Assembly (NCBI GenBank): GCA_036387415.1
Contig: DASVTU010000018.1
Location: forward strand, 62,001-126,000
Reading direction: 5' to 3'
DNA: 64,000 nucleotides
Origin: DASVTU01 sp036387415
GTDB taxonomy: Bacteria; Acidobacteriota; Blastocatellia; Pyrinomonadales; Pyrinomonadaceae
How positions within the stretch are numbered: position 1 is the first letter of the stretch; each line of letters begins with the position of its first letter. A model generated the notes under the pieces. It was not told the DNA's origin. It did not search any database and saw only the letters and a program-made list of their open reading frames with translations. The position numbers and the translations under genes were made by a program. This document shows, piece by piece, positions 41,798-50,725 of this stretch.

Positions 41798-43699
41798 CTA
41801 GCGCACGACGTTGATGCCGATTAGCTGTTGCCCGGAGATTACAAAGTCGGCGGGCGGCAGTTCCTTTTCGCTGATGGGCGAAAGCACGGTCGGCGTGAAG
41901 CCGCCGGAAGTGCGCTCGCTGTTGAGCGTGGCGACGACCGAGGGCGGCAAGTTTGGCATCTCGTCGGTGCCGATGACCGCGCCGGGCGTGATGCGAAACA
42001 GCTTCACGTAGAGGCGGTCGTTCTTCTTGATTTTGTTAATCGCGCCGACGAGTTGACCGAGGTCTTGCGGGACGAAGTTTTGCGCGGCGGAGACTTGTTG
42101 CAACGTGCCGCCGTCGCCGACGAACAGCAGGAGTTGTCCGGTCGGGATATCGGTCGGAATCTCGACGGGAATGCGTTGGACAAACTGCTTGCCGGATTCC
42201 GTACGCATGTAAGCCTGCACTTCGACGGTCTCGCCGCGTGTGACTTCGGTGCGGTCGAGCGCGATGCGGTCGAGCGTGCCTGTGGAGCGTTCGTCGGTCG
42301 AAGTGATGTCGAGCGTGATGCCGCCGAGTTCCACTCCGTCGAAGCCGCTCGAAAGGAGCGCGGCGACGGGTGCGGCGACCGAACCAGCGGCCATTGCGCC
42401 CGCGCCCATCGCGGAGAAGCGACGCTCGATGCGAATCGTCTCCTGCCCGCGCACGTCGATGCGGCCACGAATGCTGACGGTCGAATCGCCGAGACTGCGT
42501 TCGCTCGACGCCAGCGTGTTGTAGATAGTGATGTTGAGGAGCAGCGGCGTGAGCAGTTGGTCGTTCGCCACTTCGTAGGAAAACTTCTCTGTGCGGTCGC
42601 GGCTGGTGCGGAGATTAATCGTCACCGGAATCATCTTGGGCGCATGTCGCAGTTGACCGTAGATGCCCGTGGCGCGGTCTTGCGACATGGAGCCGACCAT
42701 CTGCCCCGGCACGCTGAGCTTGAAGGAGTTCAAAGTGTTCGGGATAACGGTTACGACGGAGGCTTCGGTCATCGGCATGTCTGCCGAGCCGAGGCTCAGG
42801 AACGGATGCCCGAAGGCATAGATGCGCTCGCCGTCGCGGTGTGTGACGGTGCCGGAGGCGGCGATGGAATAGTCGCCGCGAACGAGTTGGACGCTGACGG
42901 ACGTGCCGGGCGCGAGCGTCTTTTCAGTAACCGTTCCGAGCGGCGTCACGGGTGCTGCGCCGCCGACGCCGGAGACGGGCAACAGGCCGTTGACTTGAAG
43001 TTGCGGCGCGAAGTGGGCGAGCGTGTCGGCGTTGATGCCGCCGAAGACGAGCGGCGTGGCAATCGGCGCAAACTGTTGTCCGAGCAGCGAGGCGAGCGGC
43101 GAACCCGTCGCCACGGGCGCGATAAACGTCGTGCTCGACGCGCCCTGTTTCGGCCATTCGGGTTTCCATTCGGTCGAAGCGAGTTGTGCGAAAGAGACGG
43201 CGCGTGGTTCGCGTTGTCGCTTGTTGGTGTTGGCGTTATTGGCGGCGCTGGTTCCGCGTTCAAAAATATCAATCATCTGCTTAATCGGCGTGATGCCGGC
43301 AATCGGCTCTTTGGAGAACGGAAAGCTGTAGGCAATCGCGCCGACCATTTTGCCGTCGATGTAGACGGGCGAACCCGACATCCCTGCGAAGACGCTTGTG
43401 CGCTCGACATTCTTGCCCGACAGGCGCGCGACGATGACCGACATGCGCGGCTGCGGATAGCCCGGCAGCACGCCCAAAATCTCGACGCCAAACTCCTCCG
43501 GCTCCGCTCCGGCGAAGACCGTGCGCGACACACCTTTCAGACCGGGGCGGATATCTTCGAGCGGAAAAAACTCGACGCCTTTCGATGTCGCATTCGGCAT
43601 CGCAGTTCGCGCGGCGGCGGCTTGCTGCGCGATGGAGGGAAGGCACAACACACCGAGCGCGAGTGCCAGAGCAAACAGACGTGTAAAGCATTTTTTCAT
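41798..43699 (-). CDS. Exported S55 (SpoIVB-type) peptidase-domain protein
   Basis: 633 residues. The start at 43699 is preferred over 43705 because GAGGT lies six bases upstream. A signal peptide (MKKCFTRLFALALALGVLCL) ends near AQQA. The SpoIVB S55 region (about 40-300) shows PLEDIRPGLKGVSRTVF, the nucleophile motif FAGMSGSPVYIDGKMVGAIAY and later RIYAFGHPFLSLG. The second half is beta-rich and unassigned. S55 proteases signal in sporulation in Firmicutes, but relatives are common in Acidobacteria-type genomes without spores. A promoter is seen at 43818-43847. Confidence 0.8.
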   Translation of the reverse strand: MKKCFTRLFALALALGVLCLPSIAQQAAAARTAMPNATSKGVEFFPLEDIRPGLKGVSRTVFAGAEPEEFGVEILGVLPGYPQPRMSVIVARLSGKNVERTSVFAGMSGSPVYIDGKMVGAIAYSFPFSKEPIAGITPIKQMIDIFERGTSAANNANTNKRQREPRAVSFAQLASTEWKPEWPKQGASSTTFIAPVATGSPLASLLGQQFAPIATPLVFGGINADTLAHFAPQLQVNGLLPVSGVGGAAPVTPLGTVTEKTLAPGTSVSVQLVRGDYSIAASGTVTHRDGERIYAFGHPFLSLGSADMPMTEASVVTVIPNTLNSFKLSVPGQMVGSMSQDRATGIYGQLRHAPKMIPVTINLRTSRDRTEKFSYEVANDQLLTPLLLNITIYNTLASSERSLGDSTVSIRGRIDVRGQETIRIERRFSAMGAGAMAAGSVAAPVAALLSSGFDGVELGGITLDITSTDERSTGTLDRIALDRTEVTRGETVEVQAYMRTESGKQFVQRIPVEIPTDIPTGQLLLFVGDGGTLQQVSAAQNFVPQDLGQLVGAINKIKKNDRLYVKLFRITPGAVIGTDEMPNLPPSVVATLNSERTSGGFTPTVLSPISEKELPPADFVISGQQLIGINVVR

Positions 43700-43817
43700 C
43701 GACATACCTCAAAACCGAAAGAGTCGATTCTTAGCGACCGACTTAGGGAGCGCCGCACCGATGGCCTTGCGAGGCACGGACACAGGAAAGGGATTTGACC
43801 GAACGCCATCAAGATTG

Positions 43818-43847
43818 ACTATAACGTCCGCTTTCGACGGCGGTCAA
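43818..43847 (-). promoter_or_regulatory. Candidate sigma-70 promoter of the S55 gene
   Basis: On the minus strand TTGACC (43847-43842), 18-base spacer, TATAGT (43823-43818), giving a leader of about 110 bases. Confidence 0.5.
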
Positions 43848-43852
43848 GCTAC

Positions 43853-44050
43853 TTGGATTGCGGATTTCGGAATGCGGATTGCGGATTGAAAGAACTGGAA
43901 TTGCGAACCGGAATTATGATGTCGAAAGCGACGTTATGGCTGCTTTTTTCGTCGCTTTATTCGCGTCTTTCGTTTCTCCTGCAAGTTTTATTTCCAGCCT
44001 TAGAAGTCTTTTTCACCATTCCGCGTTCCGCGTTCCGCAATCCGCAGTTC
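43853..44050. repeat. Quasi-repeat hairpin of GCGGATT words
   Basis: The left arm (43853-43892) reads GGATTGCGGATTTCGGAATG and GCGGATTGCGGATTG. The right arm (44017-44050) reads CCATTCCGCGTTCCGCG and TTCCGCAATCCGCAG, complementary at roughly three quarters of positions. The interior (43893-44016) contains GGAATTGCGAACCGGAAT, a weaker echo. Confidence 0.75.
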
Positions 44051-44332
44051 ATATCTTGCTCCGCTCTCGCGCTGCGTGTTAACGTGCGGCTACAATGAAG
44101 CCGACACATGCATGTGCAGACGTTGCCGTTTCGTCGGCGACCAACACCACTAATTCGTCAAACGTCTACGCTCACGTAGTGGTCTGCGTGCGTCGGGTTT
44201 CGGCGCGACGCCTCGCGTCGGAGACGCCGCGTGTCGTCGCGGGCGTGCGGCGTCGTTGTCCGTCGTACGAAGCGTCGAAGATGCCTCACGCGCCATTTGA
44301 GTTTTCCGATTCGATTGCAGACCTTGCCGCTT

Positions 44333-44950
44333 ATGTCTGACGTGGAAGGCTTCATCTTGGCGGGCGGCGCGTCGAGCCGCATGGGAAGGGACAAAGCGCA
44401 CCTCCGATTCGACAACGAGAGTTTCGTCGAACTTGCCGCCAAATCTCTCTCCGCCGTCGCCGCGCGCATCTCGGTCGTCAGCGCAAAAGAGGATGCGGGC
44501 ATCTGGCGTCTGCCCGTGGTTCGAGACGTTTACCGTGGATGCGGCGCACTTGGCGGCATACATGCGGCGCTCGCGGCGGGACGTGAGCGTTGGGCGGCGG
44601 TCATCTCATGCGATTTACCGTTTGCGACAGGCGAACTCTTGGCGCGGCTCGTTTCTCTGCGCGAAGCGACGGGTGGAGAGGAGTTCGAGGCGGTCGCGCC
44701 CTTGCAGGCGGACGGACGCCCGCAACCGATGTGCGCGCTCTACAGACGCGAGCCGTGTCTACGGCGTGCCGCAGAGTTGCTCGCCGCAGGCGAACTCCGC
44801 CCGCGCGTCCTGCTGCGGCAGGCGCACACGCGTTGGGTCGAACCGTCAGAGTTGTCAGATTTGAAAGGCGCGTCGCTCTTTTTCGTCAACGTCAACACGC
44901 CGGAAGACTACTCTGCGGCGTGCAAGCAGGCACGCGAGTCGAAGGAATAA
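44333..44950 (+). CDS. mobA: Molybdenum cofactor guanylyltransferase
   Basis: 205 residues from the ATG at 44333, chosen because MSDVEGFILAGGASSRMGRDKAHL is the family N-terminus; the GG-rich loop binds GTP. Further motifs are VVRDVYRGCGALGGIHAAL, VISCDLPFATGELL (metal aspartate) and QPMCALYRREPC. It attaches GMP to molybdopterin. No other mo-genes are in the window. The next gene starts 81 bases downstream. Confidence 0.85.
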   Translation: MSDVEGFILAGGASSRMGRDKAHLRFDNESFVELAAKSLSAVAARISVVSAKEDAGIWRLPVVRDVYRGCGALGGIHAALAAGRERWAAVISCDLPFATGELLARLVSLREATGGEEFEAVAPLQADGRPQPMCALYRREPCLRRAAELLAAGELRPRVLLRQAHTRWVEPSELSDLKGASLFFVNVNTPEDYSAACKQARESKE

Positions 44951-45031
44951 TAAGATGATTTACGTTATGAGTCGGGCGGAGAAGATTTGGTGTCGATGCG
45001 TCGGGGTGAGAGTTTTCGTTGGAGTCAGGCT

Positions 45032-46705
45032 ATGAAAAAAACAGATGTCGAATCGGTGAACATTCTTGACCGCATCACTGATGGTCTGATGGCTGTTAAC
45101 CAGCAATGGCGCATCACTTATCTTAACTCCAAAGCGGCAGAACTGCTGTCGCCGCTCAAGAACGGCACAGATGAACTGTTGGGTAAAAATCTCTGGGACG
45201 AGTTTCCAGATTTAATCGACACGCCAGCGCACGACGAATATCGACGGGCTGTGGACGAGCAAGTGTCTGTGAGTTTCGAGTTGTTTTATCCGCCTCTTGG
45301 GCGTTGGTTCGACGTGCGCGCTTACCCTTCGCCCGACGGTCTATCCATCTTTTTTCATGATGTGAGCGAACGCAAGCAGGCCGAGGCGGCGTCGCGACAG
45401 CGCGAGCAGGAACTCGCAGACTTTTTTGAAAACGCCGCCGTCGGTCTCCATCTCGTCGGGCCTGACGGGATTATTCTACGCGCCAATCAGGCCGAACTAG
45501 ACCTCACAGGCTACGCGCCCGAAGAGTATATCGGGCGTCACATCGCTGAATTCCATGCCGACCCCGACGCTATCCAAGACATTCTTCAGCGTCTCATGAA
45601 GAATGAAACTTTGCATAACTACGAAGCACGTCTGCGCCGTAAAGACGGCTCTATCAGACACGTTCTCATCAGTTCAAACGTCCGGCGCGAGGATGGAAAG
45701 TTTATCCACACGCGTTGCTTCACGCGCGACATCACAGAGCGCAGGCTTGCCGAAAAGGAACTTGAGGAGCGCGTGCGTATCGCACTCATGAGCGCCGACA
45801 TCGGCGTCGCTCTGACGCGCAGCGACACTCTTAGAGAGATGCTGCAAAGTTGCGTCGAAGCTCTGGTCAAGTATCTCAACGCAGCGTTTGCACGCATCTG
45901 GACGCTCAACGAAAAAGAGAATGTGTTGGAACTTCAAGTGAGCGCGGGCATGTATACGCACACGGACGGCGCGCATGGCCGCGTGCCCGTCGGCAAGTTC
46001 AAAATCGGCCTCATCGCCGCCGAGCGCCAACCGCATCTGACCAATTCCGTTATCGGCGACGAACGCGTCGGCGATCAGGAATGGGCGAGGCGCGAGAGGA
46101 TGGTCGGTTTCGCGGGCTATCCTTTGATAGTTAACGAACGACTGGTCGGCGTGATGGCGATGTTTGCGCGCGAACCGCTCACCGAAGCGACGCTTCAAGG
46201 GATGGAATCGGTCGCCAACGGTATCGCTCTCGGTATCGAGCGCAGGCGTGCGGAAGAAGACAAGTCGCGTCTCCGCGACGAGATTATCCAGATGCAAGCC
46301 GCACGTCTCGAAGAACTCTCCACGCCGCTCATCCCTTTGAGCGATCGCATCGTTGTGATGCCGCTGATTGGTACTGTCGATTCGGAGCGAGCCGTGAGGG
46401 CGCTCGACACACTGGCGAACGGCGTCATCGAACGCGGAGCACGCATCGCCATCATCGACATCACAGGCGTCTCGACGGTAGACACCAACGTGGCGAGCAC
46501 GCTGATGAGGGCGGCGCAAGTATTGCGTCTTCTCGGCGCGGAAGCGGTGTTGACGGGCGTGCGTCCGCGCGTGGCGCAGACGCTCGTCGGTCTCGGCGTC
46601 GATTTGAGTAGTATTGTGACGCGTAGCAATTTGCAGAGCGGTATCGACTACGCACAGAAGCGATTACTCATGCGCGTCGCCCCGGCTGCTTCGTTCCAGC
46701 GTTAG
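45032..46705 (+). CDS. PAS-PAS-GAF-STAS sensor of RsbR type
   Basis: 557 residues from the ATG at 45032 (GGAG eight bases upstream). Two PAS domains (about 5-120 and 125-250, with ITERRLAEKELEE linking), a GAF domain (about 255-420) and a C-terminal STAS domain (about 435-550) containing IAIIDITGVSTVDTNVASTL, where the threonines correspond to the phosphorylatable positions of RsbR. Such proteins control anti-sigma or kinase partners in stressosome-like partner switching. No kinase/anti-sigma partner is adjacent; the receiver-RsbW fusion at 59718 is the only candidate in the window. Confidence 0.9.
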   Translation: MKKTDVESVNILDRITDGLMAVNQQWRITYLNSKAAELLSPLKNGTDELLGKNLWDEFPDLIDTPAHDEYRRAVDEQVSVSFELFYPPLGRWFDVRAYPSPDGLSIFFHDVSERKQAEAASRQREQELADFFENAAVGLHLVGPDGIILRANQAELDLTGYAPEEYIGRHIAEFHADPDAIQDILQRLMKNETLHNYEARLRRKDGSIRHVLISSNVRREDGKFIHTRCFTRDITERRLAEKELEERVRIALMSADIGVALTRSDTLREMLQSCVEALVKYLNAAFARIWTLNEKENVLELQVSAGMYTHTDGAHGRVPVGKFKIGLIAAERQPHLTNSVIGDERVGDQEWARRERMVGFAGYPLIVNERLVGVMAMFAREPLTEATLQGMESVANGIALGIERRRAEEDKSRLRDEIIQMQAARLEELSTPLIPLSDRIVVMPLIGTVDSERAVRALDTLANGVIERGARIAIIDITGVSTVDTNVASTLMRAAQVLRLLGAEAVLTGVRPRVAQTLVGLGVDLSSIVTRSNLQSGIDYAQKRLLMRVAPAASFQR

Positions 46706-46765
46706 ACGCGGCATGCGCTTTTCATTAACTGTTCATCAACGCTTTCGTCATTTACAATAGAAGGA

Positions 46766-47734
46766 ATGTCACCTCGACGCAGAGCCGGACGAAAACTCAT
46801 CAAGGCACTTCTGCCCATCTTACTACTGCTGACCGTCGCTATCGTCGGCTTCATCAGCTGGATGGTCTACGGCGTGGTGCACCCGCCGCAACGCGAGTAT
46901 CTCGTCACGCCCGGAGGTTTCGTGATGAGCAATCGCGGGCCGCAGGCCACAGAGGAGACGTGGACGAACGCCGACGGCACAAAGGCGCGCGGCTGGCTCC
47001 TGCGCGGGACGGAGGGCGCACCCGCCGTCATCATGTTGCATCGCTACGGCGCAGACCGTTCGTGGCTGCTCAATCTCGGCGTCAAACTCAACGAGACGAC
47101 CAACTTCACAGTGCTCTGGCCTGACCTGCGCGGTCACGGGTTGAACCCGTCCGTCAATTGGAGCGGCTTCGGCTCGCGCGAGTCGAGCGATGTGCTGGCC
47201 GCGCTCAGTTATCTCCGCACGCTCAAGACGCCGCAGGAGCGCCCGCTCATCTCCGACCGCATTGGCATCTACGGCGTCGAGTTGGGCGCGTATGCCGCGC
47301 TCGTCGCCGCCACGACGAGCGAGCCGAACATGCGTGCGCTCGCGCTCGATTCCGTGCCCGCCTCGCCCGACGAACTGCTTCACTCAGCCGCACGCAACCG
47401 CACCGGACTCGACAACGGTTTCATACACTTCCTCGCGCGCATCGGCACGCGCGTCTACTTTCTCGGCAACTACGGCGACGCGCCCGACGCCTGCACCGCC
47501 GCCTCCAATCTACGCGACGCCGACGTGCTCCTACTCGCGGGCGCAGACGCCGCTTCCTTGCGCGATTCGACCACCACGCTCGCCGCATGTTTCCCCAACC
47601 AATCGAAAGTTGAACTGAGAAACGACCTCCCGCTCACAGGCTACAATCTCGCCTCCGCCGCAGGCGAACAGGGCGAAGCCTACGACCGCCGCGTCATCGA
47701 ATTCTTCGACCGCACGCTTAACAACGCACCCTAG
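46766..47734 (+). CDS. Membrane-anchored alpha/beta-hydrolase fold protein lacking catalytic residues
   Basis: 322 residues: basic N-terminus, one transmembrane helix (11-36), then an alpha/beta-hydrolase domain (about 65-315). The fold motifs are clear (APAVIMLHRYGADRSW, VLWPDLRGHGLNPS, RIGIYGVELGAYAALVA), but the nucleophile elbow is GVELG with E172 in place of serine. I see no histidine near the end where the general base belongs. It is probably a pseudoenzyme acting by binding, or uses different chemistry. TACAAT upstream (46753) may be a -10 box. It converges with the glycosyltransferase gene. Confidence 0.75.
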   Translation: MSPRRRAGRKLIKALLPILLLLTVAIVGFISWMVYGVVHPPQREYLVTPGGFVMSNRGPQATEETWTNADGTKARGWLLRGTEGAPAVIMLHRYGADRSWLLNLGVKLNETTNFTVLWPDLRGHGLNPSVNWSGFGSRESSDVLAALSYLRTLKTPQERPLISDRIGIYGVELGAYAALVAATTSEPNMRALALDSVPASPDELLHSAARNRTGLDNGFIHFLARIGTRVYFLGNYGDAPDACTAASNLRDADVLLLAGADAASLRDSTTTLAACFPNQSKVELRNDLPLTGYNLASAAGEQGEAYDRRVIEFFDRTLNNAP

Positions 47735-47748
47735 AAACGGCAAACGGC

Positions 47749-47808
47749 AAAAGGTAAGAGCCGAAAGTGTAGAAGGCGGCTTCCCTCCACTTTCGCCTCT
47801 TACCTTTT
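47749..47808. terminator. Quasi-repeat bidirectional hairpin, GGCAAAAGGTAA family
   Basis: The left arm (47749-47775) has AAAAGGTAAGAGCCGAAAGT. The right arm (47780-47808) has CACTTTCGCCTCTTACC and TTTTT, with about 24 of 28 positions pairing. Copies of GGCAAA/CTTTACC extend on both sides (47735-47830). It serves convergent genes. The same words occur at 60565-60634. Confidence 0.8.
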
Positions 47809-47823
47809 TACTTTTACCTTGCT

Positions 47824-49461
47824 TTACCTTTGTTTCGTTTGTGCTGCGACGAGCGCGAGTCTGCCGTTATCCGCGATGACTTCGGTCTGTAGCGACGGTT
47901 CTTCCGTCAACTGCGAAACCCATTTGACGGGCACAAGGACGAGCACCGCGCCTTGATGCGCCTGCGCCCGCTCCGCTACTTGAAATGCTCCTTCAAATTT
48001 CAGTGGCTCGCCCTGCTCGTCGTAGGCCAAACGTCGCGCCGCATAAAATTCAGCCGTCCGCTCGACCGTGTGCAACTGAAACACCGGAGCCGACGTGTAA
48101 CCACGCGCCGCCGCACGCGCGAAAAGCTCACGCACCGATTCACGCCCGCCCACACGCTCAAGCCCGCAGACCGTTATCAACAGCACCACGACAAACGCCG
48201 TCGCCACAATCAACCCCGCGCACAAACCTCTCATCTGCGACCAGAGAAGCGCCACCGTGCCCGCCAGCACCACGGGCACGCCAATCGCCAACCCGCACGC
48301 CAACGTCGCCATGCCGCTCATGATGGCGTAGACCGTCCCGCACGCGCCCGCGAGTACGAGCACGCCCGTCGCGCGCATCGCCCCGACGCCGCCCTCGCCG
48401 CGCACGTATCTCGCCAGCCGTTCGCCCGCCAAAAGCGCCGCACCCGGCAAGGCTGGCAGAATGTATCCCGGCAGTTTCGATGCGGATAAAGAAAAGAATG
48501 CGACGGGCACGACGAGCCACACCAACGCGAAGACGCGCAACTTGCTCGCAGCATCCTCCGCGCGCCAGTTCGCGCGCCATGCGCTGCCGACGCCCGCGAC
48601 GAGAAACGCCGTCCACGGCAACGCGAGCAACGCCGCAATCGGCACGTAAAAATAGAACGGCTGCGGGTGCTTGTATTTGTTCGACACGTAACGCGCGAAA
48701 TGATGCTGAACGAAGAACTCGTCAACAAAACTCCATCCATGCCGCGCCAACACGGGCGCGTACCACGTCGCCGCCACAGCGAGTGCCACGACAGTTCCCC
48801 ACACCAGCGTCGCGGCACGCACACCGCGCGTCGCGCGTCGTCGCAGCATCGCGTAAGCCACCACGACGTCCAACGGAAGCACCACGCCGACCAACCCCTT
48901 CGCCAGCAGCGACAGGCCGATTCCCACATAAAAACCCACTGCCAGCCAACGCCGCTTCCGCGCGTCGCTTTCCAATTCCGACATGAAGAAACAGGCGAGC
49001 GCGAGCGCTACAGTCGCCGTCAAAATAATGTCGAAACTCGCCGCGCGCGAAAAGACCATCAACCCGGCACACGTCGCCGTCACCGCCGCCGCGACATAGC
49101 CGAAGCCGCGCATCTCCACTCCGCTCGCAAACTCCGCACGCCGCGCCGCCCACCCCACCACCAGCACCGTCAACACTCCCGCACACGCCGGTGCAAAACG
49201 CGCCGCCCACTCCGACACGCCGAACGTCGCGTAAGAAATCATCATCAACCAGTAGAGCAGCGCGGGCTTCTCGAACCACGTCTGCCCGTTGAGCGTCGGC
49301 GTTATCCAATCACCACGCTCAAACATCTCGCGCGCCACCTGTGCATAGCGCGGCTCGTCCGGCCCGACGAGCGGCAACTCGCCGAGGCCGTAAAAATAGA
49401 CCACACAGATGCCCGCAAACAGTAGAAGCCAAGCGCGCTTGGCAAGCGTCAAACGTTGCAA
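47824..49461 (-). CDS. ArnT/PMT-like membrane glycosyltransferase
   Basis: 545 residues, about 12 transmembrane helices. The first extracytoplasmic loop has the catalytic acidic pair in LVGPDEPRYAQVAREMFE (D34-E35), followed by WFEKPALLYWLMMISYATFG, typical of GT83/GT39 dolichyl- or undecaprenyl-phosphate-sugar transferases. The C-terminal 120 residues form a soluble domain. It would transfer a lipid-linked sugar onto lipid A, protein or another envelope target; which one is not visible. ATG at 49461. Confidence 0.85.
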   Translation of the reverse strand: MQRLTLAKRAWLLLFAGICVVYFYGLGELPLVGPDEPRYAQVAREMFERGDWITPTLNGQTWFEKPALLYWLMMISYATFGVSEWAARFAPACAGVLTVLVVGWAARRAEFASGVEMRGFGYVAAAVTATCAGLMVFSRAASFDIILTATVALALACFFMSELESDARKRRWLAVGFYVGIGLSLLAKGLVGVVLPLDVVVAYAMLRRRATRGVRAATLVWGTVVALAVAATWYAPVLARHGWSFVDEFFVQHHFARYVSNKYKHPQPFYFYVPIAALLALPWTAFLVAGVGSAWRANWRAEDAASKLRVFALVWLVVPVAFFSLSASKLPGYILPALPGAALLAGERLARYVRGEGGVGAMRATGVLVLAGACGTVYAIMSGMATLACGLAIGVPVVLAGTVALLWSQMRGLCAGLIVATAFVVVLLITVCGLERVGGRESVRELFARAAARGYTSAPVFQLHTVERTAEFYAARRLAYDEQGEPLKFEGAFQVAERAQAHQGAVLVLVPVKWVSQLTEEPSLQTEVIADNGRLALVAAQTKQR

Positions 49462-49478
49462 GTATAGTCACCCTGAAA

Positions 49479-49644
49479 CAGTAGTCAGTAGACAGTAGTC
49501 AGCAGCTAGTAGATAAATCAATCTCCTGAATTGAATTTCTGAAATTCAGTCTCGCTAATCATGGCGCGTGCGACGCAACCACGCACGTCGAAACGATGAA
49601 TCAAAACTACTGTCTACTGGCTGCTGACTACTGTCTACTGTTTT
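49479..49644. repeat. Quasi-repeat hairpin, CAGTAGTCAG family, with one extra heptamer
   Basis: The left arm (49486-49512) pairs with the right arm (49614-49640) at 26 of 27 positions. The left arm also carries an additional ACAGTAGT unit (49479-49485), and the right carries an additional CTACTGT (49607-49613), as if heptamer units had been added to each arm. It is the same word family as 36702-36919. It lies between divergent genes. Confidence 0.85.
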
Positions 49645-49671
49645 ATCTTAACTACAGGTAAATGTGAAACC

Positions 49672-50652
49672 GTGACACTACGCACCGCCGTCATCGGCGT
49701 CGGCCATCTCGGACGCCAACACGCACGCATCCATGCCGCGCTCGCCGTCGAGGGCAAGGTCGAATTCGTCTCCGTCTGCGACCGCGAAGAGGCGACGGCG
49801 CACAACGTCGCCGTCGAACGAGAGACGGAATGGACGACCGACTGGCGAACGCTCATCGGTCGCGTCGATGCCGTGAGCCTCGCCGTGCCGACCGAAGCGC
49901 ACAGCGACATCGCCTGCGCCCTGCTCGAAGCGGGCATTCATGTGCTGGTCGAAAAACCGATTTCGCGCACGCTCGAAGAGGCCGACCGAATGATTGCGGC
50001 GGCGCGTCGCTCAGGGCGCGTCTTGCAGGTCGGGCATCTCGAACGTTTCAATCCCGCGCTCGTCGCGCTCCGCCCGCACGTACGCAATCCGCTCTATTTC
50101 GAGATTCACCGCGTCGGGCAATTCACCGCCCGTTCGCTTGACATCGACGTGGTGCTCGACCTGATGATTCACGACCTCGACATCGTGCAATGGCTCGTCG
50201 GCGCCGACGTGGAAGTGACGGACGTGCGCGCCGTCGGCATTCCGGTTCTGACCGACCGCGTAGATGCCGCTAACGCGCGTCTTGAGTTTGCTTCGGGCGC
50301 GGTCGCCAACATCACCGCCTCGCGCGTCGGCATGGAGAAGATTCGTAAGATGCGTTTCTTTCAGCCGCACGATTACGTCGCGGTCGATTACGCGACGCGC
50401 TTCGCCTCCATCAGCAGCCTCGCGCCGCCATCCGCCTCCGGTTCATGGCCGGGCGTTCACATACAGCATCTCGACGTGGCCGACATCGAACCCTTGCGCG
50501 CCGAAATCGAATCTTTTCTCGAAGCCGCACGGGACTCGACGCCCGCGCCCGTCACGGGCGAAGACGGACGCCGCGCCCTCTGGCTCGCCACACGTCTGCT
50601 CGAACGCATTCACGAACACGCCGAACTTGCCGGATTGAAAACACGCGGTTGA
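49672..50652 (+). CDS. Gfo/Idh/MocA-family oxidoreductase
   Basis: 326 residues from a GTG at 49672. NAD(P)-binding AVIGVGHLGRQHARIH, catalytic-lysine motif GIHVLVEKPISRTLEEAD, and the second-domain motif VLDLMIHDLDIVQWL with the conserved histidine. The version with QVGHLERFNP is often found beside lipid-A and LPS genes in diderm bacteria. Here it is divergent from an ArnT-like glycosyltransferase, in keeping with an envelope-sugar role. Substrate unknown. Confidence 0.85.
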   Translation: MTLRTAVIGVGHLGRQHARIHAALAVEGKVEFVSVCDREEATAHNVAVERETEWTTDWRTLIGRVDAVSLAVPTEAHSDIACALLEAGIHVLVEKPISRTLEEADRMIAAARRSGRVLQVGHLERFNPALVALRPHVRNPLYFEIHRVGQFTARSLDIDVVLDLMIHDLDIVQWLVGADVEVTDVRAVGIPVLTDRVDAANARLEFASGAVANITASRVGMEKIRKMRFFQPHDYVAVDYATRFASISSLAPPSASGSWPGVHIQHLDVADIEPLRAEIESFLEAARDSTPAPVTGEDGRRALWLATRLLERIHEHAELAGLKTRG

Positions 50653-50725
50653 ACTCTCACCGACAAGAATGCGTCGTGCACACGCGAGACAAATTTTGAA
50701 ATGATGGCTTGCACGAATAACGTTG

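Larger units (their letters stand above)
43700..44332. other. Gap between divergent S55 and mobA genes
   Basis: 633 bases. From left: leader and promoter of the S55 gene, then the GCGGATT hairpin (43853-44050), then 44051-44332 with an 81-codon frame (44095-44340) of basic, unrecognised sequence overlapping the mobA start. That frame is not called as a gene. No clear mobA promoter was found. Confidence 0.5.

Noticed and set aside
41828..43798. 656-codon plus-strand frame opposite the S55 protease gene
   Set aside because: Antisense shadow; the minus-strand product has a signal peptide and S55 motifs.
44095..44340. 81-codon frame overlapping the mobA start
   Set aside because: Very basic, repetitive composition, no ribosome site or domain, and overlap with a well supported gene.
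36702..49644. CRISPR array
   Set aside because: The repeated words are 7-9 bases, degenerate and in inverted arrangement, without spacers of constant length.
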